Shown piece by piece: positions 26,154-37,777 of a DNA stretch of 64,000 nt (position 1 is the first letter of the stretch; the number at the start of each line of letters is the position of its first letter). The DNA is from Lutraria lutraria. Its lineage: Eukaryota > Mollusca > Bivalvia > Venerida > Mactridae. The notes under the pieces are model-generated. The model did no database searches. It saw nothing but the letters and a program-made list of their open reading frames with translations, and was not told where the DNA came from. The DNA lies in contig OZ026834.1 of assembly GCA_964023205.1 (NCBI GenBank), positions 30,294,756 through 30,358,755 on the forward strand, written 5' to 3'. A program made the position numbers and the translations under genes.

Positions 26154-26515
26154 TTAAAGGGGCATACCCTACAACTTGGTGCATCTAGAATAAAGGCAAA
26201 ATGATGATAAATTAGAAGCTTGTAAAGAAAAAAGCCGACGAAGAAAGTTTCAGCCAAAAATTCACCCAATTAAAAAAATCACAAAAATATTAGTTTCCAT
26301 AAAAGATAGGAAACTCTTTGGAATTTGTTGTACAATTTTTGGGTGGAAGTGATTTATTATTCATAGCTATGATTTTTGCGGCTAGTACCTAAACTAGTCA
26401 TTTTATGACCCAAGTTCTTCTTGCAATTATCCATTATATATTGTTTTACATATACATCTAACACATTTTTACACTTTCACAGAATGTTTGTCAGTTGTAG
26501 GGTATGCCCCTTTAA
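26154..26515. mobile_element. TTAA-flanked MITE, copy 2
   Basis: TTAA at 26,154-26,157 and 26,512-26,515 flanks the same AGGGGCATACCC termini as copy 1 at 19,095. The two copies agree over most of their length and differ in a central segment (near 26,280-26,320). Non-coding, non-autonomous. Confidence 0.85.
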
Positions 26516-29500
26516 CAAGCGTATTGTGTATCTCAACATTTTGGTGACATATTTGTAATCCACGAGCCGAAAACAACAACCAACACGATTCCTTTACTAC
26601 AATTATGTTGTTATGTCTGCTTTAATAAATTAACTTCTTATTCATCTTATCACGGCATTCGTATGTTTAGAGAGCGTCTGACATTTTACGATATGAAGTT
26701 GTACATTTGAGTGATTACACGAAAATATGTAAATGACAGAATAGATAAATTCCGTTTCATATAACTCAGAAATGAGTGATTTAAACTGATTAACACTTTT
26801 AAGGTAAATGAACTTGTATTACGAGTGTTGTCGTTGAAGCGTGCTGTAAAACTCCACAAATAAGACCATCTATGCCTCTTTGAAGAAGTGCTCTAAATAG
26901 CTGGGTGCTCTTAATGAAGCGGAAGACTGGCCTGATATATATATATTGTTTGTAATAAAATATACAAATGCAATCTAATTAATGTGCTCTAGACTTCTAC
27001 ATATACGTCTGGATATGTTTTACTATATTATTTCGTGGCCATGTAGTAATTAGACACAAGACAACATAAAACTAGTATTGTTCAACATTTTCAATACAAT
27101 ACGTCTCCGTACGAATATCTTATACCTTAAAATATGATAATTTGGGCATATCAAATTCCTATTTGAAAATCAAATGCGTATTGAAAAACAGTAATTCATT
27201 GCAAGCGACTCTGGAAATGCAAATGTTGCTTTCTCAGCAATTCCTTCCACAAAGTTCATACCTAAATAAGGAATACTGAGCATAGAATCACGCGAACATA
27301 CTATTTATGGTAAAGGACCATGAAGGTGTCGATAAAAAGCTAATTACCGTTCTTGAAAAGAATTAATCATTCGTTGTTTAGAATATCAAAAATGTGACGT
27401 TGTATGAAATTTCTGTCACTATGACGACAAAATGACAAATCTTTTGGACAATTATAATAATTTATTCATAATTACAATGCAAATGAGCTGCTGGTGATGT
27501 TTTTATCAACAAGAAATTTCATACGGCGTAATGAATATAATTGCGACAATTAATGAGGTCACGGAAGAATCTGAACAAAAGACAAGGTCACATTATAACG
27601 TGAACATGAAATATTACATTTGTAAATTTTGTCTGACAAGATTTTTGACTTGAGTGAATATGATTGTTTCTGTCAGTGTAAGAACGACGTTAAGTGCCAA
27701 ATATAAAACTAATACAAAATATATGTAAAATAAATGTAACGTGCGCAAATACGACAAATAGACAACAATAAAAAAAAACAAGTAAACAAACAAACAAATC
27801 ATAATAGTGGAAATCGACATGCAATCTCCGATTTGCAGGATTTACGCACTGTCGAATGTGTTATTTAAGCTGTCTGATAATAATACCGAAAATGATTTGT
27901 ATTCAATTTGCCAAAAACACTGGACAGCGGAGATCGACAAATAGCTGTATTGTATTTCAGTTGATTAGAAACAAATATTTACTAGAAATGTTGTCAAATC
28001 TAAAACATAGAAAGGTGCACTTTATGGAGCTATTCCATGGTCATTGTTCAATCTTTTTGTTCCATAAAACATGAACAATAAAAAGTACTTTGATTTCCAT
28101 GATGAAAAAGTGAATGTAATTTACATATAAGACAATATGTAATTATATATCTTCGCTCAAACGGCAACTGACATACGAACATATATTTGACATGTTCATG
28201 GTACATTACGTTTGCTACGGCAGAGTTATAAAAAGAGCGCATTAGAATGTCCCTGAAAAACACTAATCTCCTTACTGTTATTTTTTCGGACTTTCGGACA
28301 GTCCATTGTGTTTGTCTCCGTGATAAAGTATCGTAGCAATAATTCAATTAAAAAAGATCGACCAAATACTAACTGTACCACTTCTATCTTTTTATGATTA
28401 GAACAAAGACACGAAATTTAGATGTTTGCAATCTTTTCATAATGACCAATGAACTTTATGTCTTCTTCGCAGGCATTCGATCGAAGTTATCTATAGAATG
28501 TTTTTTACGCGCTCATTATTCAATACTTCAATAGTTTTATACAAACAAGGTCTGTTCCAGCAATATCTAATGTATTTTGGTCATTATTCCCAAAATTATC
28601 TACATTCTAAAACAAAGTGATATTCATCATCTAATTTTTACATACAATACATTTTCTTTCATTTGCCGGAATGCTTATTGGTTTATGTTATCTGCCTGTT
28701 TCAATACGAAGGTGATAAGAAGGCTGTATTTACCTGAATGTTTTGCTAGACTTTACAAAACGATAAAGTCCTTGGCATGATACCAGTCGGGAAAACTGCG
28801 TTGGACACAATTGAACAATTGAAGGTCATCATTGTGTTCTTGAATTAGTTTCAAGATCGTATCCGTAAAAACAAATACTGTGTATGTTATTGTATGTCAG
28901 CTTCGTGATTAACTTGGTATTAAGTTTCATTATTTGACTTTGAATCTAGTATGAGAAATCCATAACTTTTGATTAAATAACTTTACAATAACAAAAAAAC
29001 GTTTGAAATACTTTAACTTAAGGTTTAATTGTGTGTGATTTACAATCGAAACAATATGATAGTCACCTTAACGTCATCAATAGTAGTAAAGATATGTAAA
29101 GTAAAACAATGCCATTAAAACCAACATCAATTTGTGCATTTCCGACATCCCGAAAAAATATTGGTTACATAGTATAATCAAAGTACTCATGGAAACTGAA
29201 CTTACATAGACGTAAGCTGCAACATGAAACTGGAACTATATTTTAAGAATTACATGTCGGATGTAGATAAACGTAGTACTTTAGTCCGCATTGAAATTCA
29301 TGCGCCGAGCGAGTTGCGGATATGGAAAGCTGGAATATCGTTCATTTAAAAAAATGAATTAAAATGTTGTTTGTAGCGGTTTTAAAAAATATATTCTTCG
29401 TTCTTACTTCCTCTTAGCACCATTAAGCGTACAATACTGTATATCAACAGCAAAACCAATCATTAAGTTTTACAAATGTGATTAAAAAGGTGCATGATAA

Positions 29501-32500
29501 TTAAGGAGACATATTTCATAGTTTGTAGTCGAATACAGTATCATTCTAAACTCAACATTAGGCGCCAAAGAACGCACTGACGACAATGTATCATTTCTGA
29601 CATACCAAAGGGTGTTGATTCTTTTGAATAAACTTCAACATATCACCAGGCTAGTACAATGAAACATCATGTATGTACACCATGACCTAAACTGGGGCTT
29701 CGTGTGTAGATTATAAAACCGCTGGGTTAAGTTACAATGGAAAAAAGCCACAACTGAAACGTTGTGACATAATCGGTCCGACAGACGACTAAACATATGT
29801 TATATCAAACAATTAACATGCAAATAGAAGGATACAAGAATATTCGTTGTAAATGGACTTCAAATTCACCATGAAATGGGGAGAAATCCATTATTGATAC
29901 ACTCTACCTTTTACGTAGACTGGTGACGTGAAGGCATTTAATGCAATACCAGTGATTTATTTACGAGACGATAATAATTCAAATTGTTACAAGCGACTTG
30001 TAGAACTTGTTATATCTTTGATTCCAACAAAGATTTCTTTGTTTACAGTTTATGTACCATTTTAACGATCATCATTTTGTGAAACAAGATAGAAAGTGAG
30101 TTTCATGAATACTTAAGAAAAAAAAAGAAAAAAAGTAAGAGAGAATTAATTCATTCATAAAGTACAGTTTGTTTGCTTGAATTATGGTATATTCGGTCGA
30201 TTCATGAAGAATGCTTTTTAAATTTCTAATTGTAAAGGACATTAAAAAATAAAGTGAAATTCATCTTCCAATGCATTACATAATTAACATTAAATTTTAC
30301 ATTTTATTACAATAAACAATAGCTTAAATGATCCTGTTAAAAATCTTGACTTACGTTATCAAGTGCAGTGTTAGTAACTTTACATAAGTGGGCCATAGTT
30401 GTTTCAATGTGGTATAGGTATTATGCAAACTAAGTTAATTGAAAACACACACGATAAATATCTAAGTGGATAGTAACATGCTAATGGTGTATAATTACAA
30501 CCCAGTTGCACTTGAGGGATGAACTGTTTTAAACTGATTAATGAGAAAGTCTGTGTGCAAATGAGTGCAATATTAATGACTGCTGTCCAAATTGCGAGCA
30601 CTGGAGCACTGCATCACGTGTGTCATGCACGTTTCACATTATATAAAACGCATGTGTATGCACATTCTGGCAAATAGATAAATAAATAACCCCATACTAT
30701 GTCAAATCGTAGACGTTTGTGAATATAAATGGATTGTTGTGAATGAACAAGATGTTATATAATGTTTCAAACACGTGTTCTGAAACGCAATTACCACGAT
30801 TTACGCACGAAATAGGTGAATTACAAATTAGCCTATATGCATATTTAACCATTTACATTTTGTAATGTCCATTTCTATCTTTGCAACATTATTTCCGTTC
30901 ATTTCTTCTGTTAAATTCGTTCAAATAAGATAAAATGACAATATAGCCGATGTCATATCTATAAAGTGTCTTACGTGTAAACTGATGTGTTGCAAGAATA
31001 GGACAGATATTTTATCTTCGGAAAAACATGTGCGCCAATATTTAATTTTGCTTCCGTTGATAGTAAGTCCATCCAGCCAAGAGGCGAAGGGAATAATACT
31101 GTATTTGTTTCCGTGTTTGTTCGATTTCCTTTTGTCCAGAGCATTCCTAAGAAGGTGTTTACTCGAGAAATGCAAGCGGACAAAAGCTTCGGCGGGGATT
31201 GGCAATGCCTTACATCGCGCTTGTTGGATTGGAAATTGCTTAAGCGGGAATCGTATTAGATGATATGAATACGACTGTCTGAGTCTGATCGAAAAAGTAG
31301 TTTGTTAATGCATCTGCGACACTTTCTATGATTCGTATTATCAGATGTAGAATATCACAGAGTGTTTGTTACCCTTTATTGTAAACCACTCGAACACGAT
31401 GTAAAAACATTATGTTGGAGTGGGCAATAAGAACTTAATATGAACTTCCATAGACAGTATATACTTCATACGATCATTATAACAATAGCGACTTCATTTC
31501 CTGTGCCGAAGCTTCAGTAGTATCTAGGAATAAATCGATTCTGTTCTGATTGGGTTTAGAAGAAGTAAGATGAAGCACCTCTTGGTTGGGTTAATTCATT
31601 AATTATATCAATTCTGTGCAAACAACGTATAAGCTTCAACAATGATAGATCGATGTCCAGCGTAGCTGTCTTAGTCTAAGTTTTGACCTAATTTATTGGC
31701 ACGAAAATACTCAATATTGGTTGGAAGTTTAGACAAGTACCAGTATTTTTTCCATGTGACCTCGTATCTACCTAATCTCAGTTTTGACCTAATTTGCAGG
31801 CATAGCGAAACAATCTTTTTTATTTAAACGCTGTTTGACTTTTTTTACAGACAATTATTATTTTTATATTAGTCAATTTCTTGAATTTATAGAACGATAA
31901 TTGAAATAAATGGGTCGTATCTTCTGATTGTTATTGAATCCCAACAAATTGTTCTGATTAGACGATATATTGAATTTTGAGATTGCTTCGTATTTGTATC
32001 CAGTACGTTTGGTGTCGAGATAAAAGCATTTCTATATTATATCGTTATACATTCACCCAATGAGAGCACGTCACGATTTCGCGGAATTTGTATATTGTCA
32101 AATAAAACTAGATCTCTTTTGTAGAGCCTGTTATTGTGATTTTTTATGAATATCGACCTACACATGCAGATCATACATTTATTGTAGTTCTTACAGACAT
32201 AAAACTTTATTAATATAGACTGACAAATGGCAAAATGGTTTACTTTGTATCATTCCGGATACCTTCATCCTTTTCAACAGAATTCCACGATGGATTGCAA
32301 CGCATAGGGCATACGTGTGGCAGCAAAAACGTAAATGATAAAGATATCAAATTCAAGATATGGATATTGAATACAGGTAAACGGGCATAAAAACTTTATA
32401 AAAATTTTCACGCAACGTTTATTTTAATTACATTAACAATCAGTAATCGTCGGAAAATATCAAATTAGAAATAATAATAAAATTAAATATTTAATTGATT

Positions 32501-32733
32501 TATTATCTAAAAACAAAATATAAATATGAAAACGAAGCAAATGCCTATTCGTGATTGTGTTTGTATGCAATATGATATCATAATCAATTATAATTTATTT
32601 AGATAATTGAAGCACTGTTTGCAGTCATTAAACAACAGAATTCTAAGAATGAAAAAAAAACATTGCAATACTAGAGGCAGCAAGTTTTGCTACAACACAA
32701 CTGAGCATCGCAAACAAGACCACAAGCAACACA
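26516..32733. other. Host intergenic, nothing firmly recognised
   Basis: About 6 kb of AT-rich sequence. The only compositional outlier is 30,980-31,260, which is less AT-rich and open in frames on both strands, but its translations match nothing I know. Microsatellite TA runs occur near 26,935. Confidence 0.4.
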
Positions 32734-33147
32734 GGCCCCAGTTTCACAAAAAAACTTAAGTTTTTGCTCAAACTCAACTTATTTATTGAATCAGTCATAT
32801 CTCTGTGTTATTGTTTACAATTAAGAATGTAGTATTAAAAGAGGTACAAAGAAAGTCAAACAACAGTTTCTCACCATTTCCTCAGGATATGTTACAATTC
32901 AATAAAATTGATTTGATTTGAGTCTGTTATTGGGAATTTGAGTTTTGACTCAAATGAAAACGGGGTTTTGAGACTTAATTCGTCTGCCAGACCAAAAACA
33001 TTTTATTCTGGCATGTTAAACACGTTCTCAGTAAATAAGGAAATAAATGGTAAGATTTCTTGTCAAAGAAACAAGATTTCAAGAAAGAAAAAAACAGTTG
33101 AGTCCATTGTTGAGTTTCTACTCAATTTTATTCGTGAAACTGGAGCC
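32734..33147. mobile_element. MITE with GGCCCCAGTTTCAC ends
   Basis: Starts ggccccagtttcac at 32,734 and ends gtgaaactggagcc at 33,147. Subterminal cttaagtttttgctcaaact is partly mirrored by gttgagtttctactcaat near the right end. The 98-residue open frame at 32,938-33,234 starts inside this element and runs out of it, so it is not called as a gene. Confidence 0.65.
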
Positions 33148-36100
33148 AGATCACCAACGTCTGAAAATAATAGAGCTAACGCTGAGATAAAAAGGGAAAC
33201 TGAATGTGAGTTGCCAACATGTGGAAGCTGGTAAACAACGACTGGTTTTACGCCATAATAATCAGTGTATCACTGATTGAAAGGAGGATATGAAAGCTTT
33301 GTGTAAGCATCAAATGCAAGCTGAACGATACCTAATGATTATTTATTCCTTGTGCCTGTTTTAATTAGCAGATCTGATATAATTGGTTCGGATATCATCT
33401 TTCATTCGGCCAATTATCATCTTGTTCTAACGTCGAGCATGACTGTAATAATGTTAACGAACAAGTCAAAACCCGAACACAAATAAAATCATTGTTTTCC
33501 TAAACGATTCTAGACGAATTAAGTGTCTATCATACCCCAACATGGGTGGAAATTATACACGAGAGTTAAATCGTTGGCACATCAATGTTTGGAAAGAAAT
33601 TGATAGTTAGACAAATACAAACACTCCCTTCCCTTATGTAGTATTGTTTTCATATTATCAAAAGACGAATTGTTTTTGTCAATAAAACAGAAACAATAGC
33701 GCCATGTCGGCGCGCTCGCACAGGGATTCTTTTGTTTTTCTGAGTTTGAAATATGACTTACTTAAACTGTTTGTACCAAACTATTGATCGAACAGTTTAA
33801 AATAATATGTTATTTCATTCCGGAAGGATTTATGATTGATATTGATGTAGTATAGTGATTTTTCAAAAATATTATATTATGGTAAATTATAATGAATTGT
33901 TACTATATTAATTTCGGGTAATAATATTGATGGTTATGGACAGATTTATATAGTAATATTTCGAACAATTATGAATTGGCAAAAATATACTTCGTTTCAC
34001 ACCTAGTCACCTTTGTTTCAAATGATAAGTAGCTGCTCTGTTGTGGAGAGTAATAGTTCCCGCAAAAAATATTTTAAATGATCATACTTGAAGGGATTGC
34101 AATGTGCGCGCCCAATGCCTTGAATATAAAATTTGTATCTAAGCTACTTTGAATCGAACATTTATTCGCTATTTATAATACTGGTAACTCTGTTCATGCA
34201 GTTTATGATCATGCAAATGTAAATGTAAAAAAGAAAAGGATTTAAAAAAAAGTTCCCAATTTCCCAAACATACTACCTTCCCCCAAAACACACAAACGGC
34301 AATACCTACCAAGCACATAGAAACATACAAAAATGGAGTAGAAAACACCGTCTCCGGATGTTACCACCTTGGAACGGACTATGACACAGCAATAGAGGAT
34401 GTGGGGTAAACATGTTTACGTAATGCACACAATTTGTGAAAACAGAAAAGCTTGGAAGTACAACGTATGCTCATCTTAATGCGCAAAGTTATAATCATTG
34501 ATTTATACTCTTATTGCGGTTTCTAAGACTCTTTTCAGACACATCAAAAATTCTCAAGTTCTTTAATCATGAATATTTAAACAATTCAAACGCTTTGAAC
34601 TAGGTAAAGCACTGGTAAAATGTTCAATTATTTTCATTTACTGACTGGCATAAAATATTTCATTATCGAGTTCACGTTTGGAAATATTGGCAAGCACGAA
34701 GCATCCATGTCTGATCTTTAATTAACTTTGTGGGCGTATTTTGCGTACTCTGTGTTTTTTGGTTACATTTCTTTGATGCGATTATTCTTTCATTGTTTGG
34801 TCTACTCCTATCTTCATCGACTACAGCAAATCCTAGATATTAAGGCTACCTTTGTAACAAAAAAAAAGATTATAATTATTTGCATATAAAACAAAACGCT
34901 GAGTTCAATAAACGCAAGAAATGTAAAAGTTTGTGCTTTTTAGCTGGTATTAATATTTATGTTTAATAACAATTTACAACAAATGATTCCCCTAAACAAA
35001 TCTTAATACATATTGCAATATTGCTATTTCTGTTTGCGTCGTTAAACAATTTCGTAGGTTTTCAAGTAATTTCGGATAGAAGTAATTTCGGATGCACATA
35101 ATTTATAAATCTTACCCATGTAACTCATTAAATGAAATGTTCCATGAACGTTAAGTGAAACCACAGTAAATCTTAGCACCCTTTTTAACATATTCATTTT
35201 CTTGGTAGTATTACTTGGTTTGTCTCTCGGGTAATCTGATGTACCTCAATGCTCTTAGAATGGAATTCACGAAAGCATTATTTTTTCTTGAACCATTCAT
35301 CAACTGTTCATGAGTAGTTAAAAAGTAATGCATAAGCATTTGGCAGGGAGAATCATCTCTATTTTTATTCTAAACAGTATGCATGAACTGAATTCGTCTG
35401 ATGAATTAACCCCTGCTTTGGTGTAAAACCACTCTCTCCTTTAGGAAGGGCTTTTTCTGACATTGTCGTATTTCCTAGAGCGTTCGTTGACATTTTCTAG
35501 AAGGTTGTCTCTGACCGCAAACTGTAAAACAAACATGGCTTGAAATGTCAGGTCAGTTGCTATATTTACAATATAGAAGAGTATTTCTGGAAATATACTT
35601 GACTGTGTTTGTCCTGCTGACCTGGTTAACTATATATGGTAGAACATGGTTATAATTAACTCTTTTGTACCCGAATAATAAATTGTCTCGTCCATATTTA
35701 ACCACATTTGTATACTTAGTTTCCATTATAATGAAATAAAGATGTGGTTGGTCTAGGAAATGTAATTATAGTGAAACAAAGTGTGGCCTGTATTGACAGC
35801 TGATCTTTATTCAGAGGTCATTCTGTTCTAAATAAGCAATGACGGCTTTCAAAAAATGGCCTTAATTCACAATGTGACCTTTATTCGGAGGTGGCTGCTA
35901 ACACATTTTTGGTTGTACTTCAATTGGTTCATATTTCGTTATATCTGAGTTAACTATAAAAACGTTAAACTATGTCGTCAAACTGTCTGTTACACACTGT
36001 AATTGTACATTATAAACTATACAACTAAATGTTCCAATACGACAATACTGCACGTCTAATAGTCTGGTATATAGTAATTTATAATCAAATAGAACAGAAC

Positions 36101-36771
36101 AGAACATGTACTTTATTAAGACTTGAGCATTATAGCCCATCGTCATATAAACATATTATACAAGTGTATATCATATGCTACAATGCGAAGAATAGGGTAT
36201 ACTTTTTCTACTTGCTACAGGCAAACATTTCAAACGTTTTCAATAATATTGCAACATTTGGTTCAACTCCATACACCGGAAAAAACAGACATGTGTGCCA
36301 ACTTCTATATTTCTATCCCACCCACCCACATAGCAATGCATGAAACAATAAAAACAGATACAGGCCCAAAAAACGTAACTGATAGCAGGAAACACGTGTA
36401 TATACAGACACGCGCTGGAAAAAATGACAACCCTGCTGCATTTCCTCTCTTCCGGAAATAAATGTGCTGGAAGCTGTCATTTTACGGCACTTTGAACTAA
36501 AGCCACATTTAGTGTACAAAGCCTCATTGCATAAAAAGGATTAAAGTACGGCACAAGCACGGAGATAAATCAAATACCGGATGAGAAAGATGGAGGGAAT
36601 AAAGCGAAATACAGTCAAACCTGTATTAGCGGCCACCTTCGAATAAAGCTCATCTGTCAATGAAGACTACAAAATGTCTTTCCCAAGGTTGGCCTTTATT
36701 GACAGGTTAGGCTGTATTCAAAGTTATGGTTTTTGAAGTAACAGTATTACTCGAAGATACCTTTTTTTAAA
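33148..36771. other. Host intergenic with dispersed repeat fragments
   Basis: No gene recognised. Fragments of the ttattcggagg family occur at about 35,770-35,890 and 36,610-36,720. A gaacagaacagaac retroposon-tail-like start lies at 36,097. The last bases are the immediate left flank of the Polinton. Confidence 0.45.
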
Positions 36772-36777
36772 TATATC
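36772..36777. repeat. Polinton target-site duplication, left (TATATC)
   Basis: TATATC directly abuts the outer end of the left terminal inverted repeat and is repeated exactly at 59,804-59,809. Six-bp duplications are the hallmark of Polinton/Maverick integrases. Confidence 0.95.
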
Positions 36778-37037
36778 AGTAGTGTAAGGCGGTACCCTGG
36801 TACCAATGCCTTCTGGTACCAATGCCTTCTGGTACCCATACCTCCTGGTACCATATAGAATATAGAGTAAATAGATTAAGGTCGGTACCAGAAGTTTTAC
36901 AAAATGGGGACAAATTGTGACAAATGAGGACAAATTGTGACAAATTGGAAATCAAAAAATAATTTTAGGAATGTTCTGGGTACTGTGTGTGTTTTGTTAT
37001 TTGTACTGTATAGACTAAAATTTAGACAATGAGAGAA

Positions 37038-37046
37038 TTTTCTTTC
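37038..37046 (-). promoter_or_regulatory. Histone downstream element-like purine stretch
   Basis: On the minus strand GAAAGAAAA begins 14 nt after the distal stem-loop at 37,060-37,075. Replication-dependent histone genes carry such a purine-rich element here for base pairing with U7 snRNA. Inferred from position and composition. Confidence 0.5.
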
Positions 37047-37059
37047 GAAAAGACATGGT

Positions 37060-37075
37060 GGCCCTGAAAAGGGCC
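37060..37075 (-). terminator. Histone-type 3' stem-loop, distal copy (left end)
   Basis: In the transcript direction the sequence is GGCCCTTTTCAGGGCC with CCAAC before and ACCA after: a 6-bp stem closed by a UUUC loop, matching the replication-dependent histone mRNA stem-loop pattern. It lies 22 bp beyond the proximal copy and inside the inverted repeat. Confidence 0.75.
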
Positions 37076-37081
37076 GTTGGT

Positions 37082-37097
37082 GGTCCTGAAAAGGACC
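37082..37097 (-). terminator. Histone-type 3' stem-loop, proximal copy (left end)
   Basis: GGTCCTTTTCAGGACC in transcript direction, 13 nt after the stop codon of the gene ending at 37,110. The third stem pair is T-A instead of C-G: both sides changed together, so pairing is kept. Flanks CAAC and ACCA also match the histone pattern. Confidence 0.75.
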
Positions 37098-37109
37098 GTT
37101 GATAGTTGT

Positions 37110-37538
37110 CTATGCTGACTGATCTGGTTGGGTACATAGTTCGCATTGGCAGTCTGGTGGGGGATAGCAGAGCCTGCATGTTAGATCCCCACAGGACCAT
37201 TCCTGTTCTGGTGGTTGTTCCGTGTACTCAACTTGAGCGGTAGAGCGCCAATGCTCTTCTTCTTGTTGTTGTTCCCGTTGTCTATTCGCCGTTCGTTCCC
37301 GAGCATCTCGCTGCCTTTCTCTGACTTGATCTCGAAATTGCTCTCGCATTTGAGATAATTCTTCTCTATGATGAAATCGATTGGTTTCAATGGTATTCAA
37401 AGTCTCACCAATGAATTGAAGATCACGTTCCCTTTTTCTAACAATGCTAGCCGCTAAGCGACTGATTGAACGCCATACCCTGCTCTGTTTTTCAGTCAGT
37501 TGTTTTGCTGTTTTGAGTTCATTGAATAAAGCCTCCAT
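37110..37538 (-). CDS. Coiled-coil protein with C-terminal cysteine cluster
   Basis: Left-end accessory gene of the Polinton, 142 residues from the chosen start. I do not recognise a family. Most of the protein is charged and predicted helical: an Arg/Glu/Gln-rich stretch (about residues 70-115) looks like a coiled coil. The tail carries six cysteines in the order CGDLTCRLC...CQCELC, a possible metal site. The frame stays open to 37,628 with an earlier ATG there and another at 37,574, but the ATG at 37,628 overlaps a CRE in what looks like the promoter, so I favour 37,538. Two histone-type stem-loops follow 13 nt after the stop and no AATAAA is visible. Its layout (coiled coil, then Cys tail) recalls the right-end gene at 57,578. 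Function unknown. Confidence 0.7.
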   Translation of the reverse strand: MEALFNELKTAKQLTEKQSRVWRSISRLAASIVRKRERDLQFIGETLNTIETNRFHHREELSQMREQFRDQVRERQRDARERTANRQREQQQEEEHWRSTAQVEYTEQPPEQEWSCGDLTCRLCYPPPDCQCELCTQPDQSA

Positions 37539-37619
37539 CTTGAGCGTTTGAGTTCTCAGAATGAAATGAGGCATTGTAAGACGGAGTATTGTATTACGCC
37601 CCCCACTCTCGTGGTTGGA

Positions 37620-37667
37620 TGACGTCATATTGCTTGGATGACGTCACCCTAGGGTTGGATGGCGTCA
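37620..37667 (-). promoter_or_regulatory. Three tandem CRE/ATF sites
   Basis: TGACGTCA at 37,620-37,627 and 37,639-37,646, and TGGCGTCA at 37,660-37,667, each preceded by ttgga. Spacing of 19 and 21 bp puts them on roughly the same face of the helix. They sit just upstream of the left accessory gene and probably form its promoter or enhancer. CRE/ATF sites are known in early promoters of other animal DNA viruses. Confidence 0.75.
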
Positions 37668-37748
37668 CGCGCCGATGCATGTGCGGAGCTTGATTTTTAT
37701 GAACTTAGAAAAAAGACAACAGACACCTAGTTTCAGTTTTTCTAAACT

Positions 37749-37754
37749 TTTATT
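37749..37754 (-). terminator. AATAAA signal of the late block, displaced
   Basis: Minus strand AATAAA in an A-rich context. Without the nested foldback element this signal would lie about 60 nt after the protease stop at 43,497; the insertion moved it 5.7 kb away. The assignment to the late block is inference from position. Confidence 0.55.
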
Positions 37755-37768
37755 TTTGTAACAAGTAA

Positions 37769-37777
37769 CAAGAAACT
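37769..37777. repeat. Foldback target-site duplication, left (CAAGAAACT)
   Basis: Nine-bp direct repeat, exactly repeated at 43,456-43,464, flanking the nested inverted-repeat element. Confidence 0.9.

Larger units (their letters stand above)
36778..37101 (+). repeat. Polinton left terminal inverted repeat
   Basis: Complementary to 59,509-59,803. The outer 201 bp (to 36,978) look identical in both ends; further in, the left copy carries about 30 extra bases near 36,979-37,020. It contains six GGTACC palindromes, including an exact tandem of ggtaccaatgccttct at 36,799-36,830, then a duplicated gacaaattgtgacaaat motif (36,909-36,950). The inner end contains the two histone-type stem-loops that follow the first gene. 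Confidence 0.95.

Noticed and set aside
30921..31263. Possible host exon in a less AT-rich patch
   Set aside because: Three overlapping frames on both strands are open, none has a recognised domain, and splice sites are ambiguous.
32938..33234. 98-residue open frame
   Set aside because: It begins inside the MITE at 32,734-33,147 and has no recognisable domain.
36724..36933. Small open frame in the left inverted repeat, mirrored at 59,648-59,830
   Set aside because: The same frame appears in both inverted repeats because the DNA is identical; it is made of the GGTACC repeats and extends into unlike host sequence at one end.
37060..37097. Hairpins as mere palindromic protein-binding sites
   Set aside because: They have a fixed orientation relative to the upstream gene, an asymmetric loop and flanks, compensated stem change and constant distance to a purine stretch, all fitting an RNA signal better.
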